From Phytohabitans houttuyneae (lineage in GTDB: Bacteria > Actinomycetota > Actinomycetes > Mycobacteriales > Micromonosporaceae), in the NCBI RefSeq assembly GCF_011764425.1, contig NZ_BLPF01000003.1, positions 620,001 to 684,000 on the forward strand: 64,000 bases of DNA. Direction: 5' to 3'. Below the pieces are notes generated by a model, which saw only the letters and a list, made by a program, of their open reading frames with translations, searched no databases and had not been told where the DNA came from. Below are positions 9,690 through 16,814 of this stretch, piece by piece. How positions within the stretch are numbered: position 1 is the stretch's first letter; every line of letters starts with the position of its first letter. A program made the translations under genes and the position numbers.

Positions 9690-10457
9690 ATGGGCCCCCT
9701 CGAAGGGAAGACCGCACTGGTCACCGGAGGCAGCCGCGGCATCGGCCGGGCGATCGCGCAGCGCCTGGCGGCAGATGGTGCGCTGGTGGCGGTGCACTAC
9801 GGGAACAACGAAGCAGCCGTGAAGCAGACCGTCGAGTCGATCGCCGCCGTCGGCGGCCGGGCCTTTGCCGTGCAGGCCGACCTGGGCGTACCCGGTGACG
9901 CGGACACGTTGTGGTCGCAGTTCGACAGCGGCCTGAAGGAGCTCGGCGCACCCGCCGGGGTGGACATCATCGTCAACAACGTGGGCATCGGCGACTTCGC
10001 CGACATCGAAACCCTCACGCCGGAGCAGTTCGACCGCCTCTTCGCGGTGAACGTGAAGGCGCCCTTCTTCATCGTCCAAAAGGGATTGCCACGGCTGCGC
10101 GACGGCGGCCGCATCGTGAACGTCTCCTCCGGTGTCACCCGGGTCGCCTACCCCGAGAAGATCGCGTACGCGATGACCAAGGGAGCGATCAACACCTTCG
10201 GCCTGGCGCTGGCCAAGGCACTCGGCGCCCGTCGGATCACCGTCAACTCAGTGTCGCCCGGCATCATCGACACTGACATGAACGCGGACTGGCTGCGCGA
10301 CAAGCCCGAGGCACGGGCTGCTGCCGCCGTGTACTCGGTGTTTGGCCGCGTCGGCGAGCCGGACGACGTCGCCGACGTGGTGGCGTTCGCGGCCTCCCCG
10401 GCCAGCCGGTGGGTAACCGGCCAGAACCTCGACGCCACAGGCGGCTCCCAGCTCTAG
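9690..10457 (+). CDS. Short-chain dehydrogenase/reductase
   Basis: Classical SDR, 255 residues, NAD(P)-dependent. It has the glycine motif TGGSRGIG at residue 12, NNVGIG in place of NNAG, the catalytic S in VNVSSGVTR, the YAMTK (YxxxK) pair, and the C-terminal GRVGEPDDVADVVAFAASP and ATGGSQL blocks. AAGGAG precedes ATG 9690 by a few bases. It is divergently paired with the TetR gene at 9612, a common arrangement for xenobiotic- or quinone-responsive reductases. Substrate is not evident. Confidence 0.9.
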   Translation: MGPLEGKTALVTGGSRGIGRAIAQRLAADGALVAVHYGNNEAAVKQTVESIAAVGGRAFAVQADLGVPGDADTLWSQFDSGLKELGAPAGVDIIVNNVGIGDFADIETLTPEQFDRLFAVNVKAPFFIVQKGLPRLRDGGRIVNVSSGVTRVAYPEKIAYAMTKGAINTFGLALAKALGARRITVNSVSPGIIDTDMNADWLRDKPEARAAAAVYSVFGRVGEPDDVADVVAFAASPASRWVTGQNLDATGGSQL

Positions 10458-10476
10458 ACCAGACCCCACTCAAGAC

Positions 10477-10500
10477 GGGCCGGACCGGTCAGCCCGGCCC
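10477..10500 (+). terminator. Stem-loop after the SDR gene
   Basis: GGGCCGG at 10477-10483 pairs with CCGGCCC at 10494-10500, 20 bases after the SDR stop. No T tract follows, as is usual in actinomycetes. Confidence 0.5.
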
Positions 10501-10639
10501 AGCCCACAGCGCCCAACGCAGCAGACACAGGCCCGACATACACGAGGTCAAGGCAGAGACCAGTTCTCGACCGGCCTAACTCACCCTCCGGAACGCGTAG
10601 GAAGAAGATGTCGGGACGGTGGCCCCGGGCCTGGACCAC

Positions 10640-10862
10640 AGCAAACGTCGCGGTAGCTCAAAAGCTCGGGGACGGCGGCAGTTCGCCGGCGCCCGCGGGG
10701 GACCGCCATTCCCGGGAGCGTCACGGTCCGTACCGGATGGGTGGGGTGGGAGCCGCGGGCAATGAGTAGCTCGATCGCCGCGCAGCCGATGTCCGCGTCG
10801 TCCTGGGCGACCACCGTCAGTCCCGGCCGCAGGATGTCGGCGAGCAGGAAGTCATAGCTAGT
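10640..10862 (-). pseudogene. LacI-family regulator, C-terminal remnant cut by an insertion sequence
   Basis: The minus strand reads YDFLLADILRPGLTVVAQDD, then ADIGCAAIELLIARG, then VRTVTLPGMAVPRG. This is the last part of a LacI-type effector domain (PGLTVVAQ-D-IG-AA-LL, then the terminal V-LP-L-PRG). It begins abruptly at the left end of the IS630 element (10858), and no DNA-binding half is found on the far side of the inserted elements. A decayed regulator is the simplest reading. Confidence 0.6.
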
Positions 10863-10934
10863 GCGCTGGCCACAAATGTTTACCGGGTTGCTGACACGCC
10901 GGGCGTGGTCGGTCGGTTCTGGTGAGGTCGCGGG

Positions 10935-10969
10935 CACGCTCAACAGCGGTCACACCGTTGTTGAGCGTG
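10935..10969. repeat. Long hairpin just upstream of the IS630 transposase start
   Basis: CACGCTCAACAGCGGT (10935-10950) and ACCGTTGTTGAGCGTG (10954-10969) are inverted repeats with one mismatch and a 3-base loop, ending 10 bases before the transposase ATG. It could fold in read-through transcripts and hide the start, the known way that insertion sequences guard against outside transcription. Confidence 0.6.
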
Positions 10970-10979
10970 AGGTGGGTGG

Positions 10980-12099
10980 ATGGCTGAGCCGGTACGGGCG
11001 CGGCGGCTTACTGACGAGGAAGGCCGTCGGCTGCAACAGATCGTGCGGCGGGGCAAGCACGGAACCATCCGGGTCCGCCGCGCCATGATGATCATGGCGT
11101 CGGCGTCCGGTACGCCGGTGCCAGCGATCGCCCGCCTTGTGGCAGCGCACGAGGACACCGTCCGCGATGTGATCCACGCCTTCAACGAGATCGGACTGCG
11201 TGCGCTGGACCCTAACTGGGCGGGCGGCCGTCCCCGCCGGATCAGCACAGACGACGAGGCATTCATCGTCGCGACGGCCACCGGGCGGCCCACCACGGTG
11301 GGTCGCCCGTTCACCCGCTGGAGCATCCGCAAGCTGGCTGACTACCTGGCCACCAATCCCCACCGGCCGATGGCTGTTGGCCGGGAACGGCTCCGCCAGC
11401 TGCTACGCGAGCACGGCGTCACGTTCCAACGCACCCGCACCTGGAAAGAATCGCGAGATCCGAACAAGGAAAGCCAAGCTCGACCGCATCGAGCAGGTCA
11501 CCTCGCAGTTCCCGGACCGGTGTTTCGCCTTCGACCAGTTCGGACCGCTGTCGATCCGGCCGCACCACGGCAGCTCGTGGTCACCCAAGAGCAGACCTGA
11601 TCGGTTACCGGCCACCTATACCCGCACGCACGGGATCCGCTACTTCCACGGCTGCTACAGCCTCGGTGACGACCAGCTCTGGGGCGTGATGCGCCGCCGT
11701 AAAGGCGGCGACCACACCCTCGCGGCCTACAAATCGATCCGGGCCGCACGCCCGGACGGCGCGCCGATCTACATCATCTGCGACAACCTGTCCGCCAACA
11801 CCACCCCGGCGATCCGGGCCTGGTGCGCGCGAAACAAGGTCGAACTGGTCCTCACTCCAACCAGCGCCTCCTGGGCCAACCCGATCGAGGCCCAGTTCGG
11901 GCCACTACGCGCCTTCACCATGGCCAACTCCAACTACCCCAACCACACCGTCCTAGCCCGCGAGATGCACGCATACCTACGCTGGCGCAACGCCAACGCC
12001 CGCCACCCCGACGTCCTAGCCGCCCAACGCCGCGAACGCGCCCGCATCCGCAGCGAACGCCAACAACGCTGGGGCCGACCACGCACCAAAGCCGGCTGA
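10980..12099 (+). CDS. IS630-family transposase (frameshifted)
   Basis: DDE transposase. The first frame (10980-11600) gives the helix-turn-helix half (ARLVAAHEDTVRDVIHAFNE; then RTWKESRDPN). The second frame supplies KLDRIEQVTSQFPDR, the first catalytic Asp in FAFDQFGPLS, the second in IICDNLSAN and the Glu in SWANPIEAQF. The frames join as SRDPNKES-KLDRIEQ if one C near 11478 is skipped, which restores the normal spacing of the family. The change is +1, so it is more likely an indel than the -1 slippage used by some elements. The product is probably inactive unless the base is an error. Confidence 0.8.
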
Positions 12100-12137
12100 C
12101 CATCAGACCCGGTGAACGTTCGTGGTCACCGCACTAG

Positions 12138-13176
12138 CCCGTGTATCGAAGTCGGCTGTGGTGGCTGGCGTGAGTTGAGATGTTGGGCGTGTCGGAGATC
12201 GACATGTAGCGAGGTCTTCGGTAGATGGTTCGTCGACCAAGACAGACCTGAATACCGGAGACCTCGTGGACACCCTAGCGGTGACGAGGCGGTTCGACCT
12301 GACTGACGAGCAGTGGGCGGTGCTGGAGCCGTTGCTGCCGGCGGGAAAGCGGCCGGGTCGGCCACCTCGGTGTAGTAGGCGGCAGTTGATCGACGGGATA
12401 CGGTGGCGGACCCGGGCCGGGGCGCCGTGGCGGGACGTGCCGCCGTGTTACGGATCCTGGTCGGCGGTCTACGCACTGTTCCGCCGTTGGCAGCGTGACG
12501 GCACGTGGGCTGCGGTGTTGACCGCGTTGCAGGCCATCGCCGACGCGGCCGGGCGGATCGTGTGGGATGTGTCGGTCGATTCGACGATCGCCCGGGCACA
12601 CCAGCATGCCGCCGGCGCCCGGAAAAGGGGGATCTGCAGAAGGAGCCGCCCGGTGGGGTCCGGACCGAGCCGGACGACCACGCGTTAGGTCGGTCCCGGG
12701 GCGGGTTGACCACGAAACTGCACCTGGGCTGTGAGCAGGGGCAGAAGCCGCTGTCGATCGTGCTGACCGCGGGGCAGCGAGGCGACAGCCCGCAGTTCAC
12801 CGTCGTACTGGACGGCATCCGGGTACCCCGGCCCGGCGGCGGCCGGCCACGCACTCGCCCGGACCGGGTGCTGGCCGACAAGGCATACCCGTCCCGGGCC
12901 AACCGGGCCTACCTGCGCCGACGCGGGATCAAGGCGACCATCCCGTCCAAGGCCGACCACGACGCCAGCCGGCTGCGCAAAGGATCCAAGGGCGGCCGCC
13001 CACCGGCCTTCGATCCCGCCATCTACAAACAACGTCACGCCGTCGAGTGCGGTATCAACCGGCTCAAACGCAGCCGTGCCGTCGCCACCAGGTTCGACAA
13101 ACTTGCCGTTCGCTACGAAGCAACGTTGCACATCGCCGCTATCAACGAGTGGCTATGAGCGACTTCGATACACGGC
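12138..13176 (+). mobile_element. IS5-family insertion sequence inserted in the CTAG at the end of the IS630 copy
   Basis: The left end reads CCCGTGTATCGAAGTC from 12138; the right end read inward from 13176 is GCCGTGTATCGAAGTC (15 of 16 match). It is flanked by CTAG on both sides (12134-12137 and 13177-13180), a target used by IS427-group elements of the IS5 family. Length is 1039 bases. It abuts the IS630 element, so the two form a tandem insertion. Confidence 0.85.
12266..13158 (+). CDS. IS5-family transposase made from two frames (candidate -1 programmed frameshift)
   Basis: The first frame (12266-12688) has [18 protein letters not shown] and the first Asp in [22 protein letters not shown]. 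The second frame (to 13158) continues [11 protein letters not shown], then [13 protein letters not shown], the second Asp in RVLADKAY and the Glu in [16 protein letters not shown]. The switch is -1 within CGG AAA AGG near 12622-12630, an A4G5 run. Overlapping A and B frames fused by -1 slippage are normal in actinobacterial IS427-group elements, so this copy may be functional. Confidence 0.8.
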
Positions 13177-13290
13177 CTAGTCCCCACGCCCGTCTTCGGC
13201 GGGCCCAGGCAGCCAGATCTGCAGGAGGGTGCTTGCCAAACTTTCCGACCGGGCGCCGGAAGCGACGTACCCGAAGATTGCCGGCGGCAA

Positions 13291-13733
13291 TCACTCGTAC
13301 ACGGCAACCGGCCAACCGAATTCGTCGCCGCGGTCTGCGGCGGCTACCGCATCGGCGGGTCACCTGCCTGGCCGGACCAGTAGGCGAGGTTGTTGCGAAT
13401 GGCCCGGGTGCGGGGGTGGGCAAGGTCGAGCGTGCCCAGTACGTCGGGAAGCAACAGCTCGTAGATGGCCACAGCACCAGTCGGGTCACCGGCCTTGCCC
13501 CGCCACCAGGCGAGGCGGTTTCGGAGCTCCAGGGTGAAGGGGTGGTCGGGACCGAACACCCTGAGCACGTCGGGAAGTATCTGCTCGAAGGCGGTCACAG
13601 CGCCTGCCGGGTCGCCGGCCTGGCCTCGCAACAAGGCAAGATTGGCGCGGGTGTTGATCGTATCGGGGTGATCAATTCCGAGCACCCGAAGCTGGTCGTT
13701 GATCAATTGCTCAAAGGTTGACGCGGCATCAGC
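13291..13733 (-). pseudogene. Tetratricopeptide-repeat protein, 3' part, interrupted by IS630
   Basis: Kinesin-light-chain-type TPR units repeat every 42 residues: VLGIDHPDTINTRANLALLR, VFGPDHPFTLELRNRLAWWR and a degenerate TLDLAHPRTRAIRNNLAYWS. Such arrays usually end NB-ARC/STAND regulators. The frame runs into the IS630 copy at 13734; joining across that element at its TA gives SEVAKA-LADAASTFEQ, with the missing codons at 14885-14935. Near 13353 one base is lost: repaired, the protein ends DAVAAADRGDEFGWPVAVYE at 13291. Upstream of 14935 the frame meets a stop, so only the tail of the gene survives. Confidence 0.65.
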
Positions 13734-13735
13734 TA

Positions 13736-14882
13736 GTGTTCCGTCTCAGTTTTGAGTTGACACTTGTTGAAGGGTTACGCGTCCACGCCTGACCTTCTCC
13801 AGAATCGACTCTGCAGTGGCGGTCCAGACGAAGGGTTTCGGGTCGTCGTTGTGAACTTTCAGGTACTCGGTGATCGCGTCGATGAGCTCGTCTACGCTGC
13901 CGAACACGCCACGGCGGATCATCTTGCCGGTCAGGTCGGCGAACCACCGTTCCACCAGGTTCAGCCAGGACGAGGAGGTCGGGGTGAAGTGCAGGTGGAA
14001 ACGGGGATGCTTGGCCAGCCACGCCTGTACGTCGGGGTGGGTGTGGGTGCCGTAGTTGTCCACGATCATGTGGACCTGCAGCTTGCGGGGCACGCTGGTA
14101 TCGATGATGCGCAGGAAGCGCAGGAACTCATCGTGCCGGTGCCGGGCGAAGCATTTGCCGATCACCTTGCCGGTCAACACATCCAGCGCGGCGAACAGAG
14201 TGGTGGTGCCGTGCCGCTTGTAGTCATGGGTCATCGTCCCCGCCCGGCCCTTCTTCAACGGCAGGCTGGGCTGAGTCCTGTCCAAGGCTTGGATCTGGGA
14301 CTTTTCATCCATGCACAGCACGATCGCGGAGTCCGGCGGATTGAGGTACAGGCCCACGACGTCGACCAACTTCTGCTCGAACCGGGGGTCGGTGGACAGC
14401 TTGAACGTCTCGGTCAGATGCGGCTTAAGCCCCCGCGCGTCCCACACCCGCTGCACCGTTGCCGGGCTCACCCCGACCGCGGCGGCCATCGACCGGCACG
14501 ACCAGTGCGTGGCACCCTCCGGCCGCTCCTGCAGGGTCAACTCCACGATCCGATCGATCGTCGCCTGCGGGATCGACGCCTTACGACCCCGCCCCGGCGC
14601 CACCTTGCCCAGACCGGCAACCCCACGCTCGACGAACTCGCGCCGCCACGCCAGCACCGTCGGCCGCGACACCCCCACCAACCCGGCAATGTCGCTGTTG
14701 GACACACCGTCAGCCGCGTACAACAACGCCTGCGCCCGCTGCACCATCCGATGCTCGGCGGTACGCGATCCGGCGATCTGCTCCAGCAAATCCCGCTGCC
14801 CCTGATCCACCCTCAACGCCGCTGCGGCATGGCTCATACCGGCACCCTAAACCACCGTCAACCTATTTGCGAGACGGAACAC
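13736..14882 (-). mobile_element. IS630-family insertion sequence (second type), intact
   Basis: GTGTTCCGTCTC at 13736-13747 is repeated inverted at 14871-14882 and each end is flanked by TA (13734-13735, 14883-14884). Length is 1147 bases. It splits the TPR gene. Its transposase is complete and unlike the copy at 10861, so the two elements are different isoforms that arrived separately. Confidence 0.9.
13746..14837 (-). CDS. IS630-family transposase, complete
   Basis: 363 residues, the full family length. The N-terminal helix-turn-helix is GVSNSDIAGLVGVSRPTVLAW followed by a second at MAAAVGVSPATVQRVWDARG. The catalytic triad is D in IVLCMDEKSQIQ, D in MIVDNYGTH and E in SSSWLNLVERWF. All motifs are present, the frame is unbroken and both terminal repeats are there, so this element could be active. 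Confidence 0.93.
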   Translation of the reverse strand: MSHAAAALRVDQGQRDLLEQIAGSRTAEHRMVQRAQALLYAADGVSNSDIAGLVGVSRPTVLAWRREFVERGVAGLGKVAPGRGRKASIPQATIDRIVELTLQERPEGATHWSCRSMAAAVGVSPATVQRVWDARGLKPHLTETFKLSTDPRFEQKLVDVVGLYLNPPDSAIVLCMDEKSQIQALDRTQPSLPLKKGRAGTMTHDYKRHGTTTLFAALDVLTGKVIGKCFARHRHDEFLRFLRIIDTSVPRKLQVHMIVDNYGTHTHPDVQAWLAKHPRFHLHFTPTSSSWLNLVERWFADLTGKMIRRGVFGSVDELIDAITEYLKVHNDDPKPFVWTATAESILEKVRRGRVTLQQVSTQN

Positions 14883-14935
14883 TAGCGCCTTAGCCACTTC
14901 GCTATACCCAGCATCCGCCGCCAGGGGACAAGTCC

Positions 14936-15188
14936 GTTACGGCGGTGGGATGACCGTGGCGTGCTGAGAAGTCACTCATCCCAGTGTTCGTCGAAGAGTC
15001 GCGTATCTAATCCGCTCTCCCACTAATCGACGAAGCCTGGCGCGAGCGAGCCGGACCGCGACGCCCCGTCGAGCATGCGCGGATCGATTGGCGGCAACGA
15101 ACTTGCCGCTCCGGTCGGTATGAGAACCTGTCAGGACTGGGCGGAGTGGGCCGCCTGCTAGTGCGGCAAGGTTGGAGACAGAGACCTG
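14936..15188 (+). other. Intergenic stretch, nothing recognised
   Basis: About 250 bases between the TPR remnant and the Dabb gene. A GGGATGA/TCATCCC inverted pair near 14946-14981 is the only structure noticed; no gene is supported. Confidence 0.4.
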
Positions 15189-15485
15189 ATGTCCATCCAG
15201 CACACCGTCGTTTTCCGGCTCGTCCACGAGCCGGGATCGACCGCCGAGATCGAGTTTCTGGAGAGCGGGCGGGCGACGCTGACCGCCATCCCTGGCGTCA
15301 CTGCCTTCGCGGTCAACCGGCAGGTCAGCCCCAAGAGCGATTTCACGTGGCAGTTCTCGATGGTCTTCGCCGACCAGGCCGCCTACGACGGGTACAACGC
15401 GCATCCGGCGCACGTTGGGTTCGTCGAGACGCGGTGGCAGGCCGAGGTCGACGCCTTCCAGGAGTACGACTTCGTCGCCCGCTGA
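15189..15485 (+). CDS. Dabb-family (stress-responsive A/B barrel) protein
   Basis: 98 residues, the normal size for a single dimeric alpha/beta-barrel domain. Typical features are the opening QHTVVFRLVHEPGS, the GVTAFAVNRQVSPKSDF strand, the FADQAAYDGYNAHPAHVGFV block (AYD-Y-HP-H) and the terminal W-EV-F-EYDF. Such proteins are small cytosolic binding proteins or polyketide/terpene-related cyclases of mostly unknown role. The start is ATG 15189 with only a weak GGAGA site. It is a single gene within the accessory belt. Confidence 0.85.
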   Translation: MSIQHTVVFRLVHEPGSTAEIEFLESGRATLTAIPGVTAFAVNRQVSPKSDFTWQFSMVFADQAAYDGYNAHPAHVGFVETRWQAEVDAFQEYDFVAR

Positions 15486-15611
15486 CGCCTCCCGGAACCG
15501 CCGCCCGAAGGCTCGGCTACACAAGTGTCGGCGTACAGACTGGGGTGCTCAGCCGCGTACGCCTGAACGGGGTCTGTCGCCGATCTTGTGCGACGGAGTC
15601 AGCTTCGGATC

Positions 15612-15800
15612 AGGATGGAGGAGGAGGCTGCCCGAGGTATCGCCAAGGCGGTCAGGGTTCGACACTCGATCGCGCGCAGGGTTCGTGCTGTGGGCCCGCC
15701 GCCGGAATCCGAATGCGACGCCCGCCGAAGTGATCCGGGTGCTCGAGCGCCAGTACGTCGCCGCTATCAGCGACCGCTGGTCCTGGGACGCTACCGTGGT
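15612..15800 (+). pseudogene. Remnant of an N-terminal segment of an actinobacterial membrane-protein family (frameshifted)
   Basis: One frame reads MEEEAARGIAKAVR and the next frame WARRRNPNATPAEVIRVLE followed by RQYVAAIS. This helical lead (EEEAARGIAKAV ... RRRNPNATPAEVI-VLERQYVAA) resembles the start of actinobacterial EcsC-like or similar membrane proteins, recalled from memory and not checked. The frame changes near 15670 and nothing follows after about 15800, so it is a broken fragment. Confidence 0.4.
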
Positions 15801-15835
15801 GCCGCGTTGTCCTCAAGCGATCGGGAGGCTCCAGG

Positions 15836-16441
15836 GTGGCGGCTGTGGATCAGCTCCTGGCCTCGATTGCCGAACGGCTGCGTGGCCGGCCCGTACCTGA
15901 TGATCTGCGGCGGCTCGCGGCGATCCAGGCCGAGCGGCCCGCGGACGCCGGGCGGTCGCGGGACCCGCTGCTGCACACCAGGACGGTGATCTTCGAACCG
16001 GGTGAGTCCCACGCCCTGCTCGATCACAGCTACCTCACCGACAACGATCGCGCGGACCCCGACATCATGGCCAACATCGCCGCGATCGATACCGTGCTCC
16101 TACACGCCGCGTGGATCGGCACACTGGCCGACGGCGACGTGGTCGGTTACTGGCTGCACCCCGACGAACCGGTCGGCGAGCCACCGCTGGTCGTCACCTT
16201 CAGCACCGAGGGCGAGTTCGACATCCGGCCCGGCGAATCGCTGGTGGAGGCTGTGATCTACCACTACGCCGGATATGAGGACGACCGGTTCGCCTCGGTC
16301 GCGGACTTGTACGAGGCGCACGGGCTGCCGATAACCGCGCGGCGAGCGGACGACCTGCTCTACCGTCGGGCGGTCGTCAACCCGGGCGTGCTGCACAGCA
16401 AGCGGTACGAGCAGGAGTGCGCGGCCCGCGGCCTGAGCTAG
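15836..16441 (+). CDS. Uncharacterised protein, possibly SMI1/KNR4-like
   Basis: 201 residues from GTG 15836, with GGGAGG a few bases upstream. The body reads AAWIGTLADGDVVGYWLHPD, then PLVVTFSTEGEFDIRPG, then YHYAGYEDDRFASVADL. The pattern of an acidic alpha/beta protein with G-GD--GYWL-P and an EGEF strand recalls SUKH (SMI1/KNR4) domains, which are often immunity proteins to polymorphic toxins. The match is weak and no toxin gene is adjacent. No signal peptide or membrane segment. Confidence 0.6.
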   Translation: MAAVDQLLASIAERLRGRPVPDDLRRLAAIQAERPADAGRSRDPLLHTRTVIFEPGESHALLDHSYLTDNDRADPDIMANIAAIDTVLLHAAWIGTLADGDVVGYWLHPDEPVGEPPLVVTFSTEGEFDIRPGESLVEAVIYHYAGYEDDRFASVADLYEAHGLPITARRADDLLYRRAVVNPGVLHSKRYEQECAARGLS

Positions 16442-16466
16442 CCAGGCCCGGGGGTGTACCAGGACG

Positions 16467-16700
16467 GTGGACGTTCGCCGCCAAGGGATTCGAATCGGGA
16501 CTCGGGCCCATCCCGGCAACACCGACGTCGACGTTTCGTTCCTCACCACGAGCGAGTCGGCGCGCCGTCGTGCTCTGGCCACGACTCTGCTGCGCCAGGC
16601 ACTCGCTGGCGCTACAGCCCGCGGGTTCGTCACCGTAAGCCTCCAGTCAACCGCGATGGATACCGACACGCTGAGCAAACCATCCGGACATGCCGATGTT
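16467..16700 (+). pseudogene. GNAT acetyltransferase fragment
   Basis: The segment FLTTSESARRRALATTLLRQ, then ALAGATARGFVTVSLQST matches the acetyl-CoA-binding turn and following strand of GNAT N-acetyltransferases (R-RGLAT-LL--AL--A-A-G--T-SLQST). The N-terminal half and the closing YxxxGF strand are absent and the frame drifts into unrelated sequence, so it is a leftover. Confidence 0.45.
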
Positions 16701-16814
16701 CGGACGCTCGACCAGGCTGGCCAGTTCGGCGGTGGCCCGCGCAACTACCGGCACTTCGCCGGTAACTCGGGGAAGCGCTTCAGGCTGACCGCCAAACCTC
16801 GCCAGTACTGCCGA

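Larger units (their letters stand above)
10861..12134 (+). mobile_element. IS630-family insertion sequence (first copy), with TA target duplication
   Basis: The ends are imperfect inverted repeats. The left end from 10861 reads GTGCGCTGGCCACAAATG; the right end read inward from 12134 is GTGCGGTGACCACGAACG. Each is flanked by TA (10859-10860 and 12135-12136), the hallmark IS630/Tc1 target duplication. Length is 1274 bases with one transposase. The flanking tetranucleotide at both ends is CTAG, and the right-hand CTAG was used as target by the IS5-type element that follows. Confidence 0.85.

Noticed and set aside
10458-10639. Protein-coding interpretation of the region after the SDR gene
   Set aside because: Only short arginine/proline-rich frames; a terminator hairpin is the only supported feature.
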